Shown: positions 15,063 to 23,463, counted from the first letter of the stretch. The stretch is 64,000 nt of DNA from Acridotheres tristis (GCA_037013685.1 CM072892.1:19721501-19785500), one strand, 5' to 3'. Made by a program: numbers and translations. The notes: generated by a model not told the origin, from the sequence alone.

Positions 15063-17209
15063 TTGTAGCACATGACAAACATTTCAGAGATGACTCTAAG
15101 CCAGTCTCCTAGTTTGATGTTTTAATTATATAAACCAACAACTACCAAGAATAATGATTTACAGTATCAGGTTGTTACAACAGTGATGCAACTTATTAAT
15201 CCACTCACTGTTACTTGCAAAATAAGCAAATTTGAGCTGAGATAAATAAGCTCTAAAATGTCATAATCAGGAATAGTATCTGAAAGAGCTAAATTGCCCA
15301 TAGTAGAACTGAGACAGAATGAACAGACAGTATTAATAAGTCACAGGCAAACAGACCTTCATCTCATTCAGCTGAGTTGCAGGATTGAATATCACATTCC
15401 TAAGGTATCCAAGAGATAGGTTACTTATACTGAAATATTTTTAAAGTATCCTTTATTTAGTAAATATTTTTCAGAAATGACTATATGGATGTCATGAAGC
15501 ATTGGTGCAACAAATACATCCTAACCAACCTGTAACTGGAAAAAAAAAAAAAAAAGGAAGAAAGCAATAAATTACTTGGAAAGGCTGAAGTATCTACACA
15601 AGAGAGATATGATGCAGGTAAGAATGTCTATATGAAACTAACAGAGTAGCTGGAACTGCACAGGTCCCACAGTTACAAGGGAGGTTTATTAAAGTGAAAA
15701 TGAGAGAGATATTAGTAATTTCTCAGTGTTTATTAGTATGAGCTGTAGTAAATTACTTAACACATTTCTGATTAGCTGCACCTCACAAAAGTTACGGCTG
15801 CAGCAAATTATTTCAGTAGGTATTCTTAAAAGCAACTTTACTCCAAAGAACAAGAAATCATAAACAAATCAGTATTTTCACCATAGCTGTCTGAAATACA
15901 GATAAAAGTCCTGTAATTGCATCTAGATATGAATACAGACATCTGGATGTGAATACAATCACATCTAGATAGAATAACATCTAGATTAACGTAAGTACTA
16001 TGAAAACTATGACATGGGAAGTAGCAATAGAAACCAAACCCAGACTGATACAAGAACACTCTTTAAATTCAATCCTTTGCTTTCTTCAAGCTTCAGTCTC
16101 CGAAAGGATTGTCTAGGTCACAACATTAATTAAATACACCAACAATATTCATTACCGGTCATAATGCAGTGTTTTATTTCAGGTATTTACTAGTACATCT
16201 AATATACTTCAAAAATTATTATATATCTTTTTACATTTTGATCCTATTAAACTGAGTGGGAGCCTTTCTATACCCTGCCTTAGTTCGGAATGGGATTCAT
16301 AGACTCTCCAATGAAAGAATTCAAGTAAAAGCAATACAAATAATGAAAGGGTTTATGCAGTAAATATATTAAATATATAAAATCTAAATGAGCTAAAGTT
16401 AGGCACAGGTCTGGTTTAGTATGCTGACTTTGGCAAAATGAAAGCTATCTTCAAGAATAAGGAGCCAGAATTCTCTCTGTTCTTCTTCCCAGTTGACAGA
16501 ATTTACAGCTCTGTGAGAAAAGTTCAGTTCCCACGGGCAATTTAGCCCCTGTTCCCTTGCTCAGAACACTAGCTGGTCTGCAAATTAAAACAACATTTTC
16601 TGCTACAGCGTATATACCCCACTACATCTACATTGGCACTAGATGGTAGAATCACTTTGGGGAAAATTACCAAAGACTACTGGGACAATCACATACTTGT
16701 TGATAACACTTGCTGGTCTTGGAGCAAAAGCCTTTTGTACCACTAACTAAACTAAAACTTTCAATCTTATTGAAACATAAAGGAGAAACTACACTGCTCA
16801 CTTACAGTAATACAGGCAGTATTTCTAATGTTACAAGATATTGTTAAAAAAATAAAAACCAATTACCTCTTTCACATAAACCACGAAAAAAAACACGTTG
16901 GATGCTTTCAACTGCATCTATTTTCTAACTGGTTTGGTTTGAGACCAGTTTCCAAGCATTAAGAAACTGCCATCTCTGAGCACCAAACTAGAAATGTTTT
17001 CTGGTCAGCATTTCTGTTCTTACTCTATCTGAGAGAAGATAAATTTATATACATGTACTGAAGACATCATAGCCCAATTCGTAAGAAAGAGAATTGAAAA
17101 ATTTTTAGTAAGCATACCAAGAATTAGCTGATTGTTCAAAAAATTGTGAAATAAAAAGTAAGAATAAGGTAAGAATTCAAAACAATAAGTGTTCCTAATA
17201 AAAGTCTTT
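15063..17209. other. Non-coding, no gene seen
   Basis: Holds a 16-base poly-A run (15540-15555) and a small cluster of atctagat-type repeats at about 15928-15985. Nothing else is supported. Confidence 0.7.
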
Positions 17210-17930
17210 GCATCATCCTTTAGATGATTCATACAGTTTTAGTGATTGCCATCTAATTTGCCAAGGTCCCTCTGCAGGGCCTCCCTGCCTTCAAGAGTCA
17301 ATAGCTCCTCCCAGTTTTGTATCATCTGCAGACCTGCTTAGTATCCCTTCCAGTCCTGAGTCCAAGACATTTATGAAAATGTTGAAGAGCACAGGACTGA
17401 GGATGGAGCCATGTGGAACCCCACTAATGACAGGTCACCAGTCTGCTATCACCCCATTCACTGTAATCCTTTATGCCCACCTGTGATCCAGCTGCTCACA
17501 CCTCACATGATGTGTTTATCCAGCTGTGTGCTGGATATTTTACCCAGAAGGATCCTGTAAGAGACAGTATCAAAAGCTTTACTGAAATCCAAAATGATAA
17601 CATCAACTGGCTTCCATTGATCAACTAGGTGGGTTACCCTGCCATAAAAGGAAAATCAAAGTCCTGATAAGCAGACTTTACCCTTCACAAAACCATGCTG
17701 GTTGTGACTGATGACTGTGTTGTCCTTCAGATGTTTTCAATAACTACCAGAATAATCTTCTCCATAACCTTATCAGGCACTGAAGTCAGACTGACAAGCC
17801 TGTAGTGTCCAGGGTCATCCTTCTAGAACTTTTTGAAAACCGTGACAATGTCAGCCAACTTCCAGTCAACTGGGACCTCTCCAGATTCCCAAGATCCTTC
17901 AAATATAGTCAAGAGAGATCTCATTATCAT
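17210..17930 (-). mobile_element. CR1 reverse-transcriptase fragment
   Basis: On the - strand the broken frame reads like the CR1 reverse transcriptase: around 17920-17830 FEGSWESGEVPVDWKLADIV, then DDPGHYRLVSLTSVPDK, and further on (about 17430-17290) PQ-like, [19 protein letters not shown] and [12 protein letters not shown], the last including the catalytic A-D-D box. Several stops and frameshifts show that it is dead. The element ends abruptly at both sides: the 3' UTR is missing at the left and the upstream domain at the right. Confidence 0.85.
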
Positions 17931-18249
17931 AAATACCCTTAAGAGTTAATTCACAGCACTTTCATTATTTTGGTCATTGCCCACAGCTGAGAAAAATTAT
18001 AAGCTATCATGCTATGAAGTTTGAAGCATACCAGGATATTTCATTTTTACGGAGAAACTTCCATTAAGAAAAAGTACAAGTGACCAGTTTGTATTTATTT
18101 ATTAAGCATCATTTAAGGACTGTTAGAGCCTTTTAACCTTCTCCTACCAAGACAGTACCAGCTTCTTCTTTGAATAAAATTATATAAAAGTATAAAATTG
18201 AGCAGAAGATTAAATTGCCAGTACATGGCTGTAGTGATAAACACCAGCG
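17931..18249. other. Unassigned left flank of the gene cluster
   Basis: AT-rich sequence between the broken CR1 and the LTR-like segment in front of copy 1. It has no counterpart before copy 2. Confidence 0.6.
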
Positions 18250-18468
18250 GAGCACCGAATAACATCTTTAAGAGTACATGTGAGAAACGGTCCTGCTGAG
18301 GCCAGGGCAGGGGAGAAAGAAGAGAGGAGGTGCTCCAAACAATGCAGCAGGAGATCCTCTGCAGGAACGGAGGAAAACAATGGTTTAGCTCTCGCCCTGC
18401 ATTTTGTGCCATTGGTGAGCAGATATGCCCCTGCAGCCCTTAAGCCACACTGGACGCAGGTAATGCTT
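18250..18468 (+). mobile_element. Second LTR-like segment upstream of copy 1
   Basis: Sequence such as ggtgagcagatatgcccctg, gcagcccttaagcc and gaggaggtgctcc recalls a different, widespread avian LTR family with repeated 'gagcag ... ctgcagccc' blocks. The 5' part (about 18250-18312) is more diverged from the second unit than the rest. The family assignment is from memory only. Confidence 0.45.
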
Positions 18469-18626
18469 TAACCCCAGCCAGAAACAAAGTGCTGTGCAGG
18501 GCCTCACTCTCCCCACCAGCTTGCTGGGGGAGAGAATTGGAGGAGTAAAGATGGGAAACCTTGTGGCTTAAGATAAAAGCCGATTTATTAGGGATATCAA
18601 AAGCTATACACGCAAGCAAAGCTGGC
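18469..18626. mobile_element. LTR-like fragment in the 5' flank of copy 1
   Basis: Shares an ordered series of blocks with the LTR-like copies elsewhere in the window: accccagccag, a ctcactc/cccaccag block, a ggggagagaattgg-type block, gagtaaa, a ttgtggcttaagataaaag-type block, a run matching 'gtttaatatgaaaagcaaa', and gcaagcaaag. The closest comparison inside the window is 4758-4916. The similarity stops about 25 bases before the first CRE-like site. It is an old fragment, present before the duplication because both units have it. Confidence 0.65.
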
Positions 18627-18650
18627 AACACCATCACCATACAGCCATTG

Positions 18651-18724
18651 TGACATCACTGGTGAGGTCAGCTCTGTAAAGTGCTTGCATCACAAAGGGC
18701 TCCCCCCTGGTACCCCTATAAAAG
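18651..18724 (+). promoter_or_regulatory. Promoter of copy 1: two CRE-like sites and TATA box
   Basis: TGACATCA (18651-18658) and TGAGGTCA (18663-18670) each differ by one base from the CRE octamer TGACGTCA. A TATAAAAG box follows at 18717-18724, 37 bases before the start codon. A start site 25-30 bases past the TATA box would leave a 5' UTR of roughly 10-20 bases. CRE-like sites shortly upstream of a TATA box are known from CREM-driven haploid spermatid genes such as protamines and transition proteins. That these sites act this way here is inference. Confidence 0.7.
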
Positions 18725-18760
18725 CAGGGCAGCTGCTCACAGCACTCAATGAGCAGCACC

Positions 18761-19027
18761 ATGGCTGGTTACAATCGGAGGGCCAGGCGCCGCAGGAGCG
18801 GGAGCCGGAGCCGGAGCCGCAGGCGCCTGCGGAAAACGCGGCGCACTGGCCACAGCCGCTCTCGCCGCCGCAGCACGCGGCCAAAGGCCCAACTTGCAAC
18901 ACATGGCCCCCCAGTCATCAAGCGCCGGCCCCCCAAGAGGCACAGGCGCCGCGAAGAGGAGGAGGAGCCGGACGTGCTGGAAGACGTGGGAGGGCTCAGT
19001 GAGCCAGTAGATGGCTTTGAGATTTAG
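18761..19027 (+). CDS. Arg-rich protamine-like protein with acidic tail, copy 1
   Basis: An intronless 88-residue reading frame. Residues 1-40 are a basic block with SR dipeptides (about 13-20), a LRKTRRTGHSRSRRRSTR stretch and no cysteine. Residues 41-53 are Pro/Ala/Gln-rich with little arginine, residues 54-64 are basic again, and residues 65-88 form an acidic tail with a five-Glu run and EPVDGFEI at the end. About 25 Arg and 4 Lys were counted. The start is placed at the ATG in caccATGG because the second copy shares it; an in-frame ATG 12 bases upstream (18749) exists only here. Insertions and deletions between the copies are whole codons, which supports real coding. Small size, Arg/Ser composition, no intron and the promoter layout are those of sperm nuclear basic proteins. 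By inference it packs DNA in spermatids, or works there as a transition protein or chaperone. The acidic tail is unlike the avian protamine I know. The gene is well supported; the function is inferred. Confidence 0.82.
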   Translation: MAGYNRRARRRRSGSRSRSRRRLRKTRRTGHSRSRRRSTRPKAQLATHGPPVIKRRPPKRHRRREEEEEPDVLEDVGGLSEPVDGFEI

Positions 19028-19075
19028 AGCCAGAGTCCCTGAGATGACCAGCCACCACACGGGCCTGGCTGCAAC

Positions 19076-19115
19076 AATAAAGCATAGCAAGCTTTCATGA
19101 TGAGTTTGTGTGTCT
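19076..19115 (+). terminator. Polyadenylation signal of copy 1
   Basis: AATAAA at 19076-19081, 48 bases after the stop codon, followed by a GT-rich stretch (gagtttgtgtgtct) typical of a downstream cleavage element. The predicted 3' UTR is about 70 bases, giving a very short mRNA of roughly 350 bases before the poly(A) tail. Confidence 0.75.
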
Positions 19116-19179
19116 CCGATGCATTGTGCCCTAGCAGTAGATCAGTCGGTGTCCATTTATGTTTCAGGGGTGTGGGTGG

Positions 19180-19789
19180 ACACATGCCAGTGTGTCCATG
19201 GTCAACAGCAGGATGTCTGTGCCGAGGCATGATGTTCCTGTGTGTGATCTGTATGTCTGAGGATGCTCATGCACGGCAGTGTATATCCAGGGTTATCTTT
19301 GTTTGGGATGAGGTGTGATTGTGTCTGCAGCCCAGCGTCTGTGGAGAGTGCATACGACCCAGGACACACAGTTAACCTCTGCTCCTGGCAGTGGTCCCCT
19401 GGGCTACCTTTTTGGATCCCTCTTATTGCAGGGTCCCTAAGGGCTAAGCAGAGCCTACAGAGAGAAGAATCCTCAGTGCCTCATGCCCTCTCCTGTAGCA
19501 CTGCTGGGGATTCGAGGGTAAAGGCCAGACAAAGCAGTGAAAGTTGCTTTGCCCATCCAACTCCTGACTCTCACCCTGGCCATCCCACCACTCCTGTCAG
19601 GATTATCACATTGCCCTTCATACATCTCCCTTTAGACAGATTCCCTGATCCTGCAACATGCTTCTCAGTACTGCTGTGCTTACTCCTGCCTCCCCCTGGT
19701 TCTCTGTGCCTATACTGGGCATAGGTTGGTGAGGGCTTCAGAGCGGGGAGACAGTGTGGAGAGCATCTGGGAGAAGATGCCTCCAGTTG
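19180..19789. other. Spacer between the two gene units
   Basis: More GC-rich than the surrounding DNA. It starts with a GT-rich stretch just after the duplicated part ends (about 19180-19330). A 153-codon frame (19263-19724) has no recognisable motif and no counterpart after copy 2, so it is not called as a gene. No remnant of a third gene copy was found. Confidence 0.55.
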
Positions 19790-20094
19790 CTTCATGTCTG
19801 CCAGGAATAGTGCCAGCCAGGTCCAAGAAAGATTTGCCACTGGCCAAGGCTGAGCCCATTCACAAAGGTAATAGTGCCTCAGGGATAAAGTCTCTGGGAA
19901 TACATTTGAGAAACAGTCCTGGAGAGGGCAAGGCAAGGGAGAAAGAAGAGAGGAGGTGCTCCAAACAATGCAGCAGGAGATCCTCTGCAGGAACGGAGGA
20001 AAACAATGGTTTAGCTCTCGCCCTGCATTTTGTGCCATTGGTGAGCAGATATGCCCCTGCAGCCCTTAAGCCACACTGGAGGCAGGTAATGCCT
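19790..20094 (+). mobile_element. Second LTR-like segment upstream of copy 2
   Basis: Longer at its left end than the counterpart before copy 1. It includes a block around 19838-19890 (ccactggccaaggctgagcc, then gtgcctcagggataa) that I associate with an avian endogenous-retrovirus LTR, followed by the shared gaggaggtgctcc and gagcagatatgcccctgcag blocks. No internal retroviral coding sequence is visible. The left edge is uncertain. Confidence 0.45.
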
Positions 20095-20252
20095 TAACCC
20101 CAGCCAGAAACAAAGTGCTGTGCAGGGCCTCACTCTCCCCACCAGCTTGCTGGGGGAGAGAATTGGAGGAGTAAAGATGGGAAACCTTGTGGCTTAAGAT
20201 AAAAGCCAATTTATTAGGGATATCAAAAGCTATACACGCAAGCAAAGCTGGC
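20095..20252. mobile_element. LTR-like fragment in the 5' flank of copy 2
   Basis: The duplicate of the LTR-like fragment in front of copy 1, differing from it at a single base (g/a at 18582 / 20208). It lies directly upstream of the CRE/TATA promoter. Confidence 0.65.
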
Positions 20253-20276
20253 AACACCATCACCATACAGCCATTG

Positions 20277-20350
20277 TGACATCACTGGTGAGGTCAGCTC
20301 TGTAAAGTGCTTGCATCACAAAGGGCTCCCCCCTGGTACCCCTATAAAAG
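20277..20350 (+). promoter_or_regulatory. Promoter of copy 2: two CRE-like sites and TATA box
   Basis: The same elements as in copy 1 at an offset of exactly 1626 bases: TGACATCA (20277-20284), TGAGGTCA (20289-20296) and TATAAAAG (20343-20350). The whole interval is identical between copies. This implies shared regulation, either because it is kept by selection or because it was recently homogenised. Confidence 0.7.
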
Positions 20351-20386
20351 CAGGGCAGCTGCTCACAGCACTCAGCCAGAACCACC

Positions 20387-20656
20387 ATGGCTGGTTACAA
20401 TCGGAGGGCCAGACGCCGCAAGAGCAGGAGCAGGAGCCGGAGCCGGAGCCGCAGGCGCCTGCGGAAAACGCGGCGCACTGGCCACAGCCGCTCTCGCCGC
20501 CGCAGCACGCGGCGAAGGCGCCGAGTGGCAAGACGTGGCGCCTCAGCCATCAAGCGCCGGCCCCTCAGGAGGCACGGGCACCATGTAGAGGAGGAGCCGG
20601 ACCTGCTGGAAGACTTGGGAGAGTTTGGTGAACCGGTAGATGACTTCGAGTTTTAG
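20387..20656 (+). CDS. Arg-rich protamine-like protein with acidic tail, copy 2
   Basis: An intronless 89-residue paralogue of the gene 1626 bases upstream, with the same start context (caccATGG). Residues 1-42 are the basic SR block with one more SR dipeptide than copy 1. Residues 43-50 are strongly basic (RRRRVARR), where copy 1 is nearly free of arginine. Residues 55-63 repeat the shared IKRRP motif region, residues 64-66 are Gly-His-His where copy 1 has three Arg, and residues 68-89 are the acidic tail (EEEPDLLEDLG, then EPVDDFEF). About 30 Arg, 3 Lys and no Cys were counted. The tail pattern E-E-E-P-D-x-L-E-D-x-G ... E-P-V-D-x-F-E-hydrophobic is kept in both copies although many residues around it changed, so the tail is probably functional. 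Promoter, 5' flank and 3' UTR nearly match copy 1, so both copies are probably transcribed in the same cells. A spermatid nuclear role is inferred from composition and promoter. Confidence 0.83.
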   Translation: MAGYNRRARRRKSRSRSRSRSRRRLRKTRRTGHSRSRRRSTRRRRRVARRGASAIKRRPLRRHGHHVEEEPDLLEDLGEFGEPVDDFEF

Positions 20657-20704
20657 AGCCAGAGCCCCTGAGATGACCAGCTGCCACACGGGCCTGGCTG
20701 CAAC

Positions 20705-20744
20705 AATAAAGCATAGCAAGCTTTCATGATGAGTTTGTGTGTCT
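20705..20744 (+). terminator. Polyadenylation signal of copy 2
   Basis: AATAAA at 20705-20710, with the same GT-rich downstream element as copy 1. This 3' region is identical in both copies from 19055 / 20684 onward. Confidence 0.75.
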
Positions 20745-20808
20745 CCGATGCATTGTGCCCTAGCAGTAGATCAGTCGGTGTCCATTTATGTTTCAGGGGT
20801 GTGGGTGG

Positions 20809-21194
20809 CCCGTGTCTCCATGCCCATGACTAACAGCTACGGGTGGTACAATGTGTGCGAGCATTTGGGATCAGAGTAACAGGCCATGGACACATTCACA
20901 CCTCTTCCTGGACACTCCTGACTTTTATCTCAAGCTACAAGTTTTCTCACTTTTAGTCTTCTGATTCTCTCCCCCAGCAAGCTACCCTGAAACTCCCAGC
21001 AGCACTGTGGCACAAAGCATCAAATGTTATTCTCTGTGTGGGCTCTGCTCAGCCCTTAGGGACTTTGCAAAAAGAGGGACTCAAAAATTGACCCCAGGGG
21101 ACCAGAGAAAACAGCATGGACATCTGTGTGGGCTTGGTCACATGAACTGCCCAATAGTGAGATATTACATGTATTGTTTATATTCATTTATTCA
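20809..21194. other. Right flank of the gene cluster
   Basis: Unassigned sequence after the second unit. The first bases (cccgtgtctccatgcccatg) resemble loosely the start of the spacer after copy 1 and then drift away. Confidence 0.5.
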
Positions 21195-21250
21195 TCCCCG
21201 AACACCTTCAGAACTCCTGGCTGAATACCATCCAGTCCTAGGCATTTTTA
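21195..21250 (-). mobile_element. Possible CR1 reverse-transcriptase remnant
   Basis: About 45 bases on the - strand encode GLDGIQPGVLK, close to the conserved G-P-D-G-I-H-P-R-V-L-K motif that lies just before the part of the CR1 enzyme preserved at 17210-17930, in the same orientation. The match is short and could stand alone, but it may be the other side of one CR1 copy split by the gene-bearing segment. Confidence 0.45.
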
Positions 21251-23310
21251 CGAGTATGTTTTATAAAATTTATGTATATTTTTACAATAATTTGTATGTG
21301 TATTAGCAGCTACGTAATTTAGTACATATGTTTCTCCCCTTAAATCTCCTCAGATGTCAGTCTAGCAGTGGTATTCCACTTAAATATACAGAAAGTAGTT
21401 TACTAATTAAACATTCCATAGGTTATATAACTTATAAAAGTTTGCCTACATTTAAAAAGCAATTGGAAGGATTAATGGAAGAAAATTCTGTCAGAGGCTA
21501 TGAAATATAAAGACTTCAAACCCAGGAATACTTGGGTGTATCCTCTGAGGAAGTATCATTACACGTTTGACCTGGTCAAACAGTGCTTCAGCATTCACTG
21601 TTGGCCATTGTTGGGTATTCTTTTGTAATTATATCATAGTATGAGAAGCACAAAGCTCCATCTTTTGACTGATAAAATGTCAGACACTCAGAAATACCCA
21701 TAAGTGAGGGCCAATTCACAGCATATGAAAGAAACATTTATTTATTTATTTCCTTTCTGTAGCAAAGAACAATGTCTTTATCAGCTTGCTACATTAAATC
21801 AGCCCTGGTCTGACATGCACTTCAATAGATGCATGGCGCTGATGGACAAGTATCCTCTGCATACAAGCAATGGCTTTAATTTGAAGTTTGCTGAGCTCAA
21901 AATACTCTCTGATGAGTCAGTGAGGTACAGAGACTGAACTTGGTATTTAGTCTTCTGGGGATCTTGAAGATGTGATGTAAAGTGCACTGCTGTATGTTAT
22001 GCTGCATAAGCAGAAGCAAAGCTGTCTGGATGAAAACGTTCAGTACAAAAATACACTTGCAGGCTCAAGAAAAGAAATAAATATGAAGCATGGGAGGAGT
22101 GAACAATCCAACAACAAAGAAAATTGCTAGGAATAAAGAAAAGTGCTGTTTAGCATTTCAAAAGGTGTCTTTCTTAAATATGTTCACAGTGTTCCAAATC
22201 CGCCAACAAAACAGAAATCCTCAAGCTAGAGTAGTAGCTGGCTTATTTCAAAGGAGATCACCCTGATGGATGGTAATATATAGAGCTAGTATGTCAGTGT
22301 GAGCTAATCTAAAGCTATAGGGGTGATCTGTCAATTCTAACAAAGATAAATACAGCTTCTGCCTCAGAGTGTTTCACAATGCCAGGCACTGGTGCCACTG
22401 GTTTCCCCAACATGATGGATTTTATGGTCAGGTGTGGTGACATCTCATGACCTAAATAGCTTTCAGAGAACAGCTGGTTTGTTTTGAATGATGATGGATT
22501 ATACTCCAGAAGTCCCTGTGAAAAATGATGTCTCACGCTTGCAAGTATTGCACAGACATGGATAAGTCCCAGACAGCTCTTGGACTTGGTAAACATCCTT
22601 ATGTCTTTATTGCAAGTTTCTGACCATATTTTTCTCATGCTTTATAACTCTCTCCTTGGTTTCTCAATCATCCTACATAAATTGGTAATCACATCCTCCC
22701 CAGTACATCCTTGCAGGGTTACAAACGGAAATGTGAAGAAGACACTGAAGTCAGAAATACTGCTAAATGAAGGTACCAAGCAACATCTGATTTCAGCTAC
22801 ATATCATGAATTTTAGCCATAGCAGCAACAGTGACTGCAAACAAAACTCTTACTTTCTTTCACACAGCAGAATGCTGGCAGCAGGGGAGACAAGGGAAGC
22901 ACCCACAAGCAATGCCTAATGGAGTAGACAAACACCACCAACAGCAAGAAAATAAACAAAATTCCAAAATGTTCATTCCATCTCTTTGCTATAGTATGGC
23001 AAAGTCCATTTTTAGTGTAATAGCCAAAGGATTTAAAAAATGCTTCAGTACTGAAAGAACATGGTTTCACTAAAGAAGTTACTGTACCACAAACAATGAT
23101 GGCTTTCCTGTTTGAAATGCATTCAATACCGCAGTTCTTCAGAAAGTGAGGGACTGTTTGTGGGCACAAGATGAATCTAGGTGAGCATCAAACAAGCTTT
23201 TCATGCACCAGTTTTTGGAATGCCTCCCTGTGACCTGCAGTACTCAAGCTGCTCCAGTCCTACCTCAGCCCCTCACATCTCACATCTGCATCCAGATTGT
23301 TGTTGTAGTA
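21251..23310. other. Non-coding, no gene seen
   Basis: AT-rich sequence. Frames up to about 118 codons occur but show no motif, start context or repetition that would support coding. Confidence 0.65.
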
Positions 23311-23463
23311 TCATAGAATCATAGAATCATCATAGAATCCTAAAATCCTAGAACCATAGAATCATAATAGAATCATAGAATCGGCCTGGGTTGGAAGGGA
23401 CCTTAAACATCACCTAGTTCCAGCCCCTCTGCCCTGGGCAGGGATACCTTTCACTAGACCAGT
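23311..23463 (-). mobile_element. Short CR1 3' end with expanded octamer tail
   Basis: A degenerate run of catagaat-type octamers (about 23311-23382) is followed by ggcctgggttggaagggacc, ttaaacatcacctagttcca and the ctgggcagggatacctttca block. This is the extreme 3' end of a CR1 copy, strongly 5'-truncated at about 23463. Confidence 0.88.

Larger units (their letters stand above)
18275..19179 (+). repeat. Duplicated gene unit, copy 1
   Basis: First member of a direct tandem duplication. It aligns to the second unit at an offset of 1626 bases before the coding region and 1629 bases after it. Identity is moderate at 18275-18312 (about 8 mismatches in 38 bases) and near perfect at 18313-18748 (3 mismatches in 436). 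It drops across the coding region and is perfect again at 19055-19179. Past 19179 the copies no longer align clearly. Confidence 0.9.
19901..20808 (+). repeat. Duplicated gene unit, copy 2
   Basis: Second member of the direct tandem duplication, carrying the second gene with its promoter and polyadenylation signal. The gap to the first unit is about 720 bases and holds mostly unrelated sequence plus LTR-like sequence near its right end. Confidence 0.9.

Noticed and set aside
18113..18412. A - strand frame whose N-terminus recurs at 19571-20038
   Set aside because: The shared N-terminal part exists only because the upstream flank is duplicated. The downstream parts differ completely and the overlap is with LTR-like sequence.
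18685..19002. Alternative + strand frame over the gene (Pro/Gln/Glu-rich), with a counterpart at 20311-20631
   Set aside because: It starts upstream of the TATA box and is a GC-rich shadow frame. The MAGYNRR frame has the start context, whole-codon indels and matched stop positions.
18690..19090. Cys/Gly/Ala-rich - strand frames opposite the two genes
   Set aside because: Composition shadows of Arg codons on the opposite strand, with no promoter or polyadenylation signal on that strand.
19263..19724. 153-codon + strand frame in the spacer between the units
   Set aside because: No recognisable motif, no matching frame after copy 2, and no promoter or polyadenylation signal tied to it.
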